From the NCBI GenBank assembly GCA_031267485.1, contig JAIRYY010000314.1, positions 1 through 10,129 on the forward strand: DNA of 10,129 nt, read 5' to 3'. This stretch comes from Tannerella sp. Its GTDB lineage: Bacteria > Bacteroidota > Bacteroidia > Bacteroidales > Tannerellaceae. The notes below the pieces were generated by a model. It did not search any database and was not told where the DNA came from. It saw only the letters and a list, made by a program, of their open reading frames with translations. Both the position numbers and the translations under genes were made by a program. Positions 1 through 6,395 of the stretch are shown here, piece by piece; positions within the stretch are counted from its first letter, which is position 1, and every line of letters begins with the position of its first letter.

Positions 1-4
1 CGGG

Positions 5-56
5 AATCGGAGTCTGTTCCGAAAAAAGGAAGCTAAAAGGAAGCTTCGTTCCGATT
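5..56. repeat. Nested inverted repeats in the operon leader
   Basis: The outer arms AATCGGA (5-11) and TCCGATT (50-56) are perfect 7-bp complements. Inside them GAAGCT (29-34) pairs with AGCTTC (42-47), and TTCC (17-20) could instead pair with GGAA (28-31). The block ends just upstream of the putative -7 element at 65-72, so it could be an operator or the end of an upstream transcript. No T-run follows, which argues against a simple terminator. The function is inferred only from position and symmetry. Confidence 0.35.
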
Positions 57-64
57 ATTTGCTT

Positions 65-72
65 TATATTTG
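65..72 (+). promoter_or_regulatory. Possible Bacteroidetes-type -7 promoter element
   Basis: TATATTTG matches the TAnnTTTG consensus for the -7 box of the primary sigma factor in Bacteroidetes. It lies about 60 bp upstream of the first ATG, leaving a short leader. No clear TTTG-type -33 box is seen 19-25 bp further upstream, where the sequence is GAAGCTT, so the promoter is weak, activated, or not real. It would drive the adaptor, permease and channel genes. Confidence 0.35.
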
Positions 73-133
73 GGGGCTTTTCTTTGCAGGGAGGAGTGAT
101 TTTTTTACGGAAGGTTAAATTAAATATGTACAC

Positions 134-1213
134 ATGAAATGGAAATTTTTTGCGGGTTTGTTTCTTATTGCGGGACTTGCCTGCTGCGGACAGAAAAACA
201 GTGAGGATAAAGAGGAATCGGTTGAAATTGTTCTTCCGACGGAAGAAATGGAGGTGCGGACGGTGACGTTGCGGACGGTCGATTTTGAACATGAACTGGT
301 GAGTAACGGGCGCATGAGCGCGCAGCAGGTGGCTGAACTGCAGTTTGCCTCGCTGCCGCCGGGGAGTGTGCCGGTTCGCATATTCGTGAAGAATGGCGAC
401 CGGGTGGCGGCCGGGGCGGAGATTGCCATGCTTGACACCTTTCAGCTGTCGAACAGTTACAGGCAGGCGGAAGACAACCTGCAGAAGGCTTACCTTGAGT
501 TGCAGGATGTGCTGATCGGGCAGGGGTATTCGCTTGCCGATTCGGCTTCCATGCCGCAGGACATGCTGGCGCTGGCTTATGTGCGGAGCGGGTACAACAG
601 CGCTAAAATCCAGTACGATCTTGCGGAATACAACCTCTGCAACGCGACGCTGCGCACGCCGATAGCCGGTACGGTGGCAAACCTTTTCGCCAAGCTGTAC
701 TGTGCGGTCAATACCGCGGAGCCGTTCTGCACGGTCATCGGCGAGGGACAGCCGGAGGTTGATTTCCGCATCCTCGAAAATGAACTCCCGCTGATAAAGA
801 CGGGCGACCGGGTGAAGATACAGTCGTATGCCTCGCCCGACATCGAATCCACGGGGAGCATCGCGAGCATAAATCCGAGCGTGGACAAGGAGGGTACGGT
901 TCGCGTGAAAGCGTACATACAGCCGCATCCGAAGATGTTCAACGGGATGAATGTCCGCATAAGCGTGTTCCGCTCGCTGGGCAGACAGTGGGTCATTCCC
1001 AAGTCGGCGGTTGTCCTGCGGACGGGCAAGCAGGTTGTCTTTGCCTTCAAGGACGGCAAGGCGGCGTGGAATTATGTGGAGACGGGCTTTGAGAATGCCA
1101 CGCAGTATTCCGTGACGGGCAAGACCCTCCAGGAGGGCGACGAGATTATATACAGCGGCAATGAGCATCTGGCTGACGGGACGAATGTGAAGCTGGCTGA
1201 CGACAGCGAATAA
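134..1213 (+). CDS. RND efflux periplasmic adaptor lipoprotein (membrane fusion protein, HlyD/AcrA family)
   Basis: Periplasmic adaptor of a tripartite RND pump, joining the inner-membrane permease to the outer-membrane channel. The 359-aa product begins with a Lys/Trp-containing n-region and a hydrophobic stretch ending in GLACCG, so cleavage and lipidation at Cys17 or Cys18 are likely. The two halves of the lipoyl (barrel-sandwich) domain are seen around residues 73-102 (VKNGDRVAAGAEIAML) and 173-192 (LRTPIAGTVANLFAKL), flanking an alpha-hairpin at roughly 104-170. A beta-barrel follows at about 205-275 and a membrane-proximal domain from about 285. Length is normal for the family. The ATG at 134 is chosen because it directly precedes the signal peptide; the ATG at 126 is in another frame. 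The permease gene starts 14 bp downstream, so the two are almost certainly co-transcribed. Substrate cannot be inferred. Confidence 0.93.
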   Translation: MKWKFFAGLFLIAGLACCGQKNSEDKEESVEIVLPTEEMEVRTVTLRTVDFEHELVSNGRMSAQQVAELQFASLPPGSVPVRIFVKNGDRVAAGAEIAMLDTFQLSNSYRQAEDNLQKAYLELQDVLIGQGYSLADSASMPQDMLALAYVRSGYNSAKIQYDLAEYNLCNATLRTPIAGTVANLFAKLYCAVNTAEPFCTVIGEGQPEVDFRILENELPLIKTGDRVKIQSYASPDIESTGSIASINPSVDKEGTVRVKAYIQPHPKMFNGMNVRISVFRSLGRQWVIPKSAVVLRTGKQVVFAFKDGKAAWNYVETGFENATQYSVTGKTLQEGDEIIYSGNEHLADGTNVKLADDSE

Positions 1214-1227
1214 TATCGACATGCGCT

Positions 1228-4200
1228 ATGGTTAAATTTTTGATACAGCGGCCTGTTGCCGTGCTGATGGCTTTCCTGGCGATGGTTATTATCGGGATGA
1301 TTACTTATTTCACCCTGCCGGTGTCGCTGCTTCCCGATATTCCAATCCCCGACATCACGGTGCAGGTCTCCATGCCGAACGGTTCGGCGCGCGAACTTGA
1401 AAACACGGTCGTCACGCCGTTGCGCCGCCAGCTTATGCAGGTGACCAGGCTGCGGGATATTAAAAGCGAGACGCGCGACGGGGGCGCGCAGGTGAACCTG
1501 CGTTTCGACTACGGCACGAACATTAACCTGGCTTTCATTGAGGTCAACGAAAAGATTGACGCGGCCATGAACTACATGCCGCGCGACCTCGAACGGCCGC
1601 GGGTGATAAAGGCAAGCGCCACGGATATTCCGGTGTTTTACCTCAACCTGACGCTCCGCGACGACGGGGCGTATGGAAAGACCGGTATGGAACCGTTCCT
1701 TGCCATGAGCGAATTTGCCGAAACGGTGATAAAGCGCCGCATCGAGCAGTTGCCGGAAGTGACGATGGTCGACGCTACCGGGCTTGTGTCGAAGGAGGTG
1801 CAGATTCTGCCCGACATGGACAAGCTGGAGATTGCCGGCATCACCCTGACGGATATCGAGACGGCCATAAAGAACAATAACATAGAGGCCGGAAGCATGA
1901 TTATCCGCAACGGATATTATGAATATAACGTCAAACTGTCGACCCTTCTCCGCACGACCGAAGATATCGAGAACATTTACCTGCGCAGGGCGGAGCGCAT
2001 ATACCGGATGAAGGACCTCTGTTCGGTCGGCATTGTGCCGGGCGAGGAGCGCGGATTCTCGCTCGTTAACGGGAAACGCGCCGTGACGCTGGCCATCATC
2101 AAACAGTCGGCCGAGAACATGGAGGACATGAAAAAGGCGCTTGACGCCACAATCGGGCATTTCCGCAAGCTTTATCCCGACATCGAATTTACGGTCAACC
2201 GCAATCAGACGGAGCTGCTGGATTATACCATATCGAACCTCAAGCAGAATTTCCTGATGGGTTTCATCCTCATCTGCATCGTGGCGTTCATTTTCCTCGG
2301 CGACGCAAAGTCCCCGTCGATAATAGGCATCAGCATGATTGTATCGCTCGTCATGTGCTTCCAGTTTTTTTACTTCTTCGGCAAGTCTTTCAACATCATA
2401 TCGCTGTCGGGACTTGTGCTCGCCCTCGGGATGATGATTGACAATGCTATTATCATCACCGAAAACATAAGCCAGTACCGCGAGCGGGGGCTGTCGCTCG
2501 AAGAGGCCTGCGTCATCGGGACGACGGAGGTGATAACCCCCATGTTAAGCTCGACGCTGACGACGATTGCCGTCTTCCTGCCGCTGATTTTCCTGAGCGG
2601 CATCGCGGGCGCCATTTTCGTCGACGAAGCGTTCTCCGTGTCGGTCGGCCTGCTGGTCTCCTATTTCACCGGAATCATGCTTATGCCGGTACTCTACAGG
2701 CTCGTTTATGCGAAAAGTTTCACCCGGCGCGATTTCGGCGGATACCTGCGCAAATATCAGGAGCGGCTCAACCGGATGCTTTACGGCTGGTACGACAGCC
2801 TGATTGGATTCACGTTCGCGCACAAGCCGCTGACCGTAGCGCTCATCATTGCGGTGTTCCCGCTTTGCATGATACTGTTCAACGTCATTCCGAAGACGGG
2901 CATGCCGGCCGTCGACCAGGTGGAACTGCTGACGCACATAGACTGGGGCGAGAACATCCATCTGGACGAGAACCGCTCGCGCATGGACGGTCTTTGCCGC
3001 GCGATAGATTCGCTCGTCCTGGAACACTCCGTCTACGTCGGACGGCAGCAGTTTATCCTCGACAACGAACGCAAGATGCCGGCCTCCGAAAGCGAGCTGT
3101 ACGTGAAGGCGGCAAGCGCGCGGATGGCCGAACGGACGCAGGAGAAACTCCATTCCCTGATAAAAAGCGGGTATCCGCTGGCAACGGCATCGTTCGCCCC
3201 GCCTGAAACGGTTTTCGAGAAGATTTTCGTGACCGGCGAGTCCGACATCGTGACCGAGCTGTACTACGGCAATCGACAGGAGACGCCGGACGCCGTCGAG
3301 ATACGCGATATTGAAAAACGGCTGGACGAACTGTCGGGCGAACGCTCCGAGGGCGTCACGTTCGAAAAGGAGATGAGTCTTCATGTCGACCGCGAAAGGC
3401 TGCTCCTCTATGACGTCTCCTACGCCGCCATAGAACAGATTGTCCGGACGGCGTTCCGTGACAACCGGATTGCCACGCTCCGTTCCTACCAGCAATACCT
3501 GCCGATAATCATCACGGGCGAGGAACGGACGATAGGCGAAATCCTGCGCAAAACGCTTGTCCGCACCAATGCCAATGCCGGCGCCGGCATTTCGGAAGAG
3601 CGGCGACAGGTGCCCCTGAGCTATTTCGTCTCCGTCGTTCCGACGGAAGGCCTCAAGACGATTGTGGCCGGCAAAAACGGGGAATATGTCCCGGTATCCT
3701 ACCGGCACGTGAAAGACCCGGAAGAGCTGATGAGCAAGACCAGAGCGGAGATAAGCGGCGCGAAGTCATGGGACGTCAGCTTCTCGGGGAATTATTTCTC
3801 GAACAGGAAGATGCTTGGCGAACTGACGGTCGTACTGATTATTTCCATCCTGCTGATGTACTTCATTCTTGCCGCCCAGTTCGAGAGTTTTCTCCAGCCG
3901 CTCATCGTGCTTGTCGAGATACCGATTGACGTGGCGGTCGCACTGCTCAGCCTCTGGGTTTTCGGCCATACGCTGAACCTGATGAGCGCGATTGGCATCG
4001 TCGTGACGTGCGGCATCATCATCAACGATTCAATCCTCAAGATTGACATGATAAACGAACTGCGCAAAGGCGGGATGCCGCTCATGGAGGCCATACACAC
4101 GGCAGGGCACCGGCGGCTGAGGGCTATCATCATGACTTCGCTCACGACGGTTGCGGGCATTGTCCCGATGATGTTTGCGGGCGACCTGGGGTCGGAGATA

Positions 4201-4332
4201 CAGAAGCCGCTGGCCGTCGCCATGATTTCGTCGATGATCGTTGGGACGCTTGTGAGCCTTTATATCATCCCGCTTGTTTACTGGTGGATTTACAGGAGAC
4301 GCGCTGCCGGAATAGAGACGGTTAACAAATGA
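1228..4332 (+). CDS. RND efflux permease 1 (AcrB/HAE-1-like, ACR_tran family)
   Basis: Inner-membrane proton-driven exporter of 1034 aa, the normal length for AcrB-like proteins. The N-terminus (FLIQRPVAVLMAF) is the typical cytoplasmic start plus TM1. A large periplasmic loop covers about 30-335, TM2-TM6 about 342-490, a second periplasmic loop about 556-860, and TM7 (about 532-555) and TM8-TM12 complete the fold. In TM4 the motif GMMIDNAIIITEN places Asp405 at the AcrB Asp407 position and Asn406 at the Asp408 position. In TM10, Asn933 aligns with AcrB Lys940. The relay is therefore D-N/N, not D-D/K; from memory, related Bacteroidetes permeases show the same pattern, so this is not evidence of inactivity. 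The gene sits between adaptor and channel genes in an operon. Multidrug versus other substrate, and HAE-1 versus other RND subfamilies, cannot be settled by eye; no metal-binding methionine cluster of the CusA kind was recognised. Confidence 0.93.
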   Translation: MVKFLIQRPVAVLMAFLAMVIIGMITYFTLPVSLLPDIPIPDITVQVSMPNGSARELENTVVTPLRRQLMQVTRLRDIKSETRDGGAQVNLRFDYGTNINLAFIEVNEKIDAAMNYMPRDLERPRVIKASATDIPVFYLNLTLRDDGAYGKTGMEPFLAMSEFAETVIKRRIEQLPEVTMVDATGLVSKEVQILPDMDKLEIAGITLTDIETAIKNNNIEAGSMIIRNGYYEYNVKLSTLLRTTEDIENIYLRRAERIYRMKDLCSVGIVPGEERGFSLVNGKRAVTLAIIKQSAENMEDMKKALDATIGHFRKLYPDIEFTVNRNQTELLDYTISNLKQNFLMGFILICIVAFIFLGDAKSPSIIGISMIVSLVMCFQFFYFFGKSFNIISLSGLVLALGMMIDNAIIITENISQYRERGLSLEEACVIGTTEVITPMLSSTLTTIAVFLPLIFLSGIAGAIFVDEAFSVSVGLLVSYFTGIMLMPVLYRLVYAKSFTRRDFGGYLRKYQERLNRMLYGWYDSLIGFTFAHKPLTVALIIAVFPLCMILFNVIPKTGMPAVDQVELLTHIDWGENIHLDENRSRMDGLCRAIDSLVLEHSVYVGRQQFILDNERKMPASESELYVKAASARMAERTQEKLHSLIKSGYPLATASFAPPETVFEKIFVTGESDIVTELYYGNRQETPDAVEIRDIEKRLDELSGERSEGVTFEKEMSLHVDRERLLLYDVSYAAIEQIVRTAFRDNRIATLRSYQQYLPIIITGEERTIGEILRKTLVRTNANAGAGISEERRQVPLSYFVSVVPTEGLKTIVAGKNGEYVPVSYRHVKDPEELMSKTRAEISGAKSWDVSFSGNYFSNRKMLGELTVVLIISILLMYFILAAQFESFLQPLIVLVEIPIDVAVALLSLWVFGHTLNLMSAIGIVVTCGIIINDSILKIDMINELRKGGMPLMEAIHTAGHRRLRAIIMTSLTTVAGIVPMMFAGDLGSEIQKPLAVAMISSMIVGTLVSLYIIPLVYWWIYRRRAAGIETVNK

Positions 4333-4356
4333 ATACGAACAAAACAGAATAAGGTT

Positions 4357-5844
4357 ATGAGGAATCATTTTTTTATATCGCTTTTCATCATGCTGGCGGG
4401 CGGCGCCGTGCAGGCGCAGACGCCGCCTGTCGTTCTCACGCTCGAGAACACGATAGCGCTGGCCGTCGACAGTTCGCTCGAGGCTTTCCGCTCGAAGAAC
4501 GTCTACATGGCGCAATACTGGGAATACCGCGCGTTCCGTGCGGGCAGGCTGCCGAGCCTGACGCTGAACCTGACGCCGGGGCAGTACAATCGCACGATTG
4601 TGAAACGCTACGATTCGCCGTCGAACCTCGACATCTACCGCCCGCAACAGACGTTCGAGGCTTACGGGGGACTGTCGGTCGTGCAGAATTTCGACCTGCT
4701 GGGCGGCACGTTTTTCCTTAACACCAACCTTGATTACCTGCGCAATTTCGGCGACAACACCTCCACGCAATACTCGTCCATTCCCGTGCGTGTCGGCTAC
4801 CAGCAGAACCTTGTCGGATACAACGCCTTCAAGTGGGAGAAGAAAATCGAGCCGCTGAAATATGAAAAGGCGAAGAAACAGCTTGTCTGCGACCTTGAAA
4901 ATACGGCGGGCCTGGCGGCTTCCTACTTTTTCAGCCTGGCCATGGCGCAGGCGAAGTATGAACTCGCCGAGGAGAATGTGCGCAATACGGACACGCTTTA
5001 CCTGATTGGCGAGGAACGCTACGGGATTGCGGCCATAAGCCTGTCGGAGCTGCTGACGCTGAAGCTCGACCGCATCAACGCCGTCAACACGTTCAGGAAC
5101 GCCGACATCTCCCTGAAGCGCGCGATGTCCGCCCTGACGTCGTTCCTTAACATGGACAGTAACACGCCGGTACGCCTCCGGCTGCCGAGCTATCCCAAGT
5201 CGATGGAGATTTCCGCCGAGAAGGCGCTCGACGAAGCCCGCCGCAACAATCCCGACCTGCTCGGATACAGGCAGAACGTCCTCGAGATGCAACAGGCCGT
5301 CGACCGTGCCGGCAAGGAGGCGATGTTCAACGCTTCGATATCCGCAAGCGTCGGGTTCAACAAGGTCGCCGGCTCCATGTCCGGCGTCTACCGCGACCCG
5401 CTACGGCAGGACATCATTTCGCTGAACGTTTCCATCCCCCTCGTCGACTGGGGCGTCCGCCGCGGCCGGTACAACATGGCGCGGAACAACCTGAACGTGA
5501 CGGAGATTACGGCGCGCCAGGGGGAGGTGAAGATGGAGGAGGACGTGATTATGACCGTCGGCGATTTCAACATGCAGAAAGACCAGATCGCTTTCGCCGA
5601 GGAAGCGCTTGTGATTGCCGACGACGCGTATGCCAGAACGCAACAGCGTTTCATTATCGGACGCGCCGACATCAGCGCCCTCACTCTCGCGCGCCAGCGA
5701 CAGCAGGAAGCCCGCAGCAACTATATCCTGGCGCTCGAAAACTACTGGGTCAACTACTACAAAATACGCAAACTGACGCTGTATGACTTCGAATACAACA
5801 TGCCAATATCAACCACGGTTGAATGGCTCGTAATTAGTGATTAG
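4357..5844 (+). CDS. TolC-like outer-membrane efflux channel
   Basis: Outer-membrane exit duct of the tripartite pump. The 495-aa product has a Sec signal peptide (about residues 1-20, cleavage after AVQA and before QTPP). The mature protein shows the duplicated OEP architecture: long alternating helical segments at about 28-215 and 285-475 separated by strand-forming stretches. The second half carries the helical stretch RQRQQEARSNYILALENYW and the tail NYYKIRKLTLYDFE. Length fits the family. The start lies 24 bp after the permease stop, and the first ATG gives a clean signal peptide. The last four codons (VISD) and the stop fall inside ATTAGTG heptamer repeats that begin at 5833, so the C-terminal tail has probably been altered by repeat growth. 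Nothing else looks damaged. This is the last gene before the 549-bp repeat-filled gap. Confidence 0.93.
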   Translation: MRNHFFISLFIMLAGGAVQAQTPPVVLTLENTIALAVDSSLEAFRSKNVYMAQYWEYRAFRAGRLPSLTLNLTPGQYNRTIVKRYDSPSNLDIYRPQQTFEAYGGLSVVQNFDLLGGTFFLNTNLDYLRNFGDNTSTQYSSIPVRVGYQQNLVGYNAFKWEKKIEPLKYEKAKKQLVCDLENTAGLAASYFFSLAMAQAKYELAEENVRNTDTLYLIGEERYGIAAISLSELLTLKLDRINAVNTFRNADISLKRAMSALTSFLNMDSNTPVRLRLPSYPKSMEISAEKALDEARRNNPDLLGYRQNVLEMQQAVDRAGKEAMFNASISASVGFNKVAGSMSGVYRDPLRQDIISLNVSIPLVDWGVRRGRYNMARNNLNVTEITARQGEVKMEEDVIMTVGDFNMQKDQIAFAEEALVIADDAYARTQQRFIIGRADISALTLARQRQQEARSNYILALENYWVNYYKIRKLTLYDFEYNMPISTTVEWLVISD

Positions 5845-5881
5845 TGATTAGTGATTAGTGGTTAGTGGTTAGTGGTTAGTA
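5833..5881. repeat. Heptanucleotide tandem repeat (ATTAGTG x4, GTTAGTG x3)
   Basis: Seven consecutive 7-bp units: four ATTAGTG (5833-5860), then GTTAGTG twice and GTTAGTA (5861-5881). The array starts inside the channel gene and supplies its TAG stop at 5842-5844. Because the first stop falls in the second unit, copy-number changes beyond that point would not alter the protein. Similar short heptamer repeats (STRR) are well known in filamentous cyanobacteria; I infer the resemblance only from period and sequence style. Confidence 0.92.
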
Positions 5882-5929
5882 ACGTGAAATAAATAAATAT
5901 AATGGTTATAAGCAAACTGAAGTACACGA

Positions 5930-5949
5930 TTTGTCCCGTCCGGGACAAA
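5930..5949. repeat. Palindrome TTTGTCCCG-TC-CGGGACAAA
   Basis: A perfect 9-bp inverted repeat with a 2-nt centre, the first of several GTCCCG/CGGGAC dyads. It lies 86 bp after the channel stop codon and could fold as a hairpin or act as a dimer binding site. It is followed by AAAA, not a T-run, so a plus-strand intrinsic terminator is unlikely. Confidence 0.7.
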
Positions 5950-5985
5950 ATGTCGGTAGAAAACGCCGGATGTCCATCCAACCCC

Positions 5986-6037
5986 GTGCCGTCAGGTACG
6001 GAATGTGGTGACAGTCACATAGCGTACCTGACGGCAC
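5986..6037. repeat. Strong central hairpin with 15-bp perfect stem
   Basis: GTGCCGTCAGGTACG (5986-6000) is the exact reverse complement of 6023-6037. The 22-nt interior extends it with a symmetric GA/AG internal loop and a 5-bp stem ATGTG (6003-6007)/CACAT (6016-6020). In RNA this would be very stable, so it may act as an mRNA 3' end protector for the efflux operon or slow transcription into the second permease gene. It is not followed by a T-run. It forms the core of the larger nested palindrome. Confidence 0.85.
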
Positions 6038-6041
6038 GCGG

Positions 6042-6063
6042 AAAATTGGTTGCGGCCAATTTT
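6042..6063. terminator. Weak terminator-like hairpin AAAATTGG...CCAATTTT
   Basis: A perfect 8-bp stem, AAAATTGG (6042-6049) and CCAATTTT (6056-6063), with a 6-nt loop TTGCGG. The T-run on the 3' side and A-run on the 5' side give it the shape of a bidirectional Rho-independent terminator, but the stem is poor in GC. It would sit about 200 bp after the channel gene. The stem is certain; a terminator role is a guess. Confidence 0.3.
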
Positions 6064-6073
6064 TCTACCAACA

Positions 6074-6094
6074 TTCTGTCCCGCCGGGACAGAA
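6074..6094. repeat. Palindrome TTCTGTCCCG-C-CGGGACAGAA
   Basis: A perfect 10-bp inverted repeat around a single base, the counterpart on the right arm of the dyad at 5930-5949. Two adjacent copies of the same motif follow at 6097-6124. Confidence 0.7.
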
Positions 6095-6096
6095 AA

Positions 6097-6124
6097 ACGG
6101 GACGCCCTTGTCCCGTCAGGGACA
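6097..6124. repeat. Two overlapping, mutually exclusive GTCCC dyads
   Basis: ACGGGAC (6097-6103) pairs with GTCCCGT (6110-6116), while TGTCCC (6109-6114) can instead pair with GGGACA (6119-6124). Both stems use the same GTCCC, so only one can form in RNA. This has the geometry of a switch, but no linked leader peptide or ligand domain is recognisable, so simple duplication of a repeated motif is the likelier explanation. Confidence 0.55.
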
Positions 6125-6180
6125 GAGAATCCTTTACATGTTATTTATTTTACATTACTTAATGGTTATGTAATGGATGG

Positions 6181-6286
6181 GGTTATGATACATTGGGGGG
6201 AGAGAGTGGCAGGAGGACACATTCCGTCCATGGCGGGACGGAAGAGGTCTTTTAATTCTTAATTTTTAATTCTTAATTGAAGAAAT
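6181..6286. repeat. Tandem direct repeat, copy 1 (106 bp)
   Basis: It begins GGTTATGATACATTGGG and ends GAAGAAAT. It differs from copy 2 at three positions, plus 3 bp more in a G-run and 6 bp fewer around GGGACG. It includes four TTAATTN heptamers at 6252-6279. A short frame from ATG 6173 (or 6185) to TAA 6260-6262 encodes a 29-residue peptide containing ERVAGGHIPSMAGRKRSFNS. Translation of this peptide is unproven. Confidence 0.9.
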
Positions 6287-6395
6287 GGTTATGATACATT
6301 GGGAGAGAGTGGCAGGAGGACATATTCCGTACATGGCGGGACGGGGACGGAAGAGGTCTTTTAATTCTTAATTTTTAATTCTTAATTAAAGAAAT
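6287..6395. repeat. Tandem direct repeat, copy 2 (109 bp), ending in the start codon of permease 2
   Basis: Direct continuation of copy 1 with about 97% identity outside two indels. It holds four TTAATTN heptamers (6361-6388) and ends at AAAGAAAT, so the first two bases of the permease 2 ATG belong to the repeat. The copied AAGAAATG context also occurs at the copy boundary (ATG 6285), where a 28-codon frame runs to TAA 6369-6371 and ends 22 bp before the permease start. The repeat thus carries the A-rich translation start region and sets permease 2's leader. Confidence 0.9.

Larger units (their letters stand above)
5879..6158. mobile_element. Large nested imperfect palindrome, MITE/REP-like
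   Basis: Three nested pairs of inverted arms share one centre. Outer arms: GTAACGTGAAATAAATAA (5879-5896) against 6141-6158, 16 of 18 positions complementary. Middle arms: 5933-5963 against 6061-6090, about 27 of 31 positions. Central arms: 5986-6000 against 6023-6037, 15 of 15. No transposase is encoded, so if it is mobile it must be moved in trans, as MITEs or REP elements are. A 10-bp direct repeat TAATGGTTAT sits at 5900-5909 and 6160-6169 but does not bracket the outer arms symmetrically, so it is not a clean target duplication. The inverted structure is plain in the sequence; mobility is inference. Confidence 0.5.

Noticed and set aside
1..36. Possible tail of an upstream gene ending at TAA 34-36
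   Set aside because: Only 11 codons are visible, overlapping the inverted repeats, with no recognisable features.
1228..4332. Assignment of permease 1 as a heavy-metal (CzcA/CusA) exporter
   Set aside because: TM4 and the overall sequence look closer to the AcrB/HAE-1 type and no metal-binding methionine pattern was recognised; the substrate is left open.
5902..6162. 86-codon plus-strand frame through the palindromic element
   Set aside because: It consists almost entirely of inverted-repeat arms (CPVRDK / LSRRDR come from opposite strands of the same dyad) and shows no protein family features.
6050..6262. 70-codon plus-strand frame joining the palindrome to the first 106-bp copy
   Set aside because: It spans two unrelated repeat types; only its last ~29 codons recur in copy 2, and those are treated as a possible small frame in the findings.
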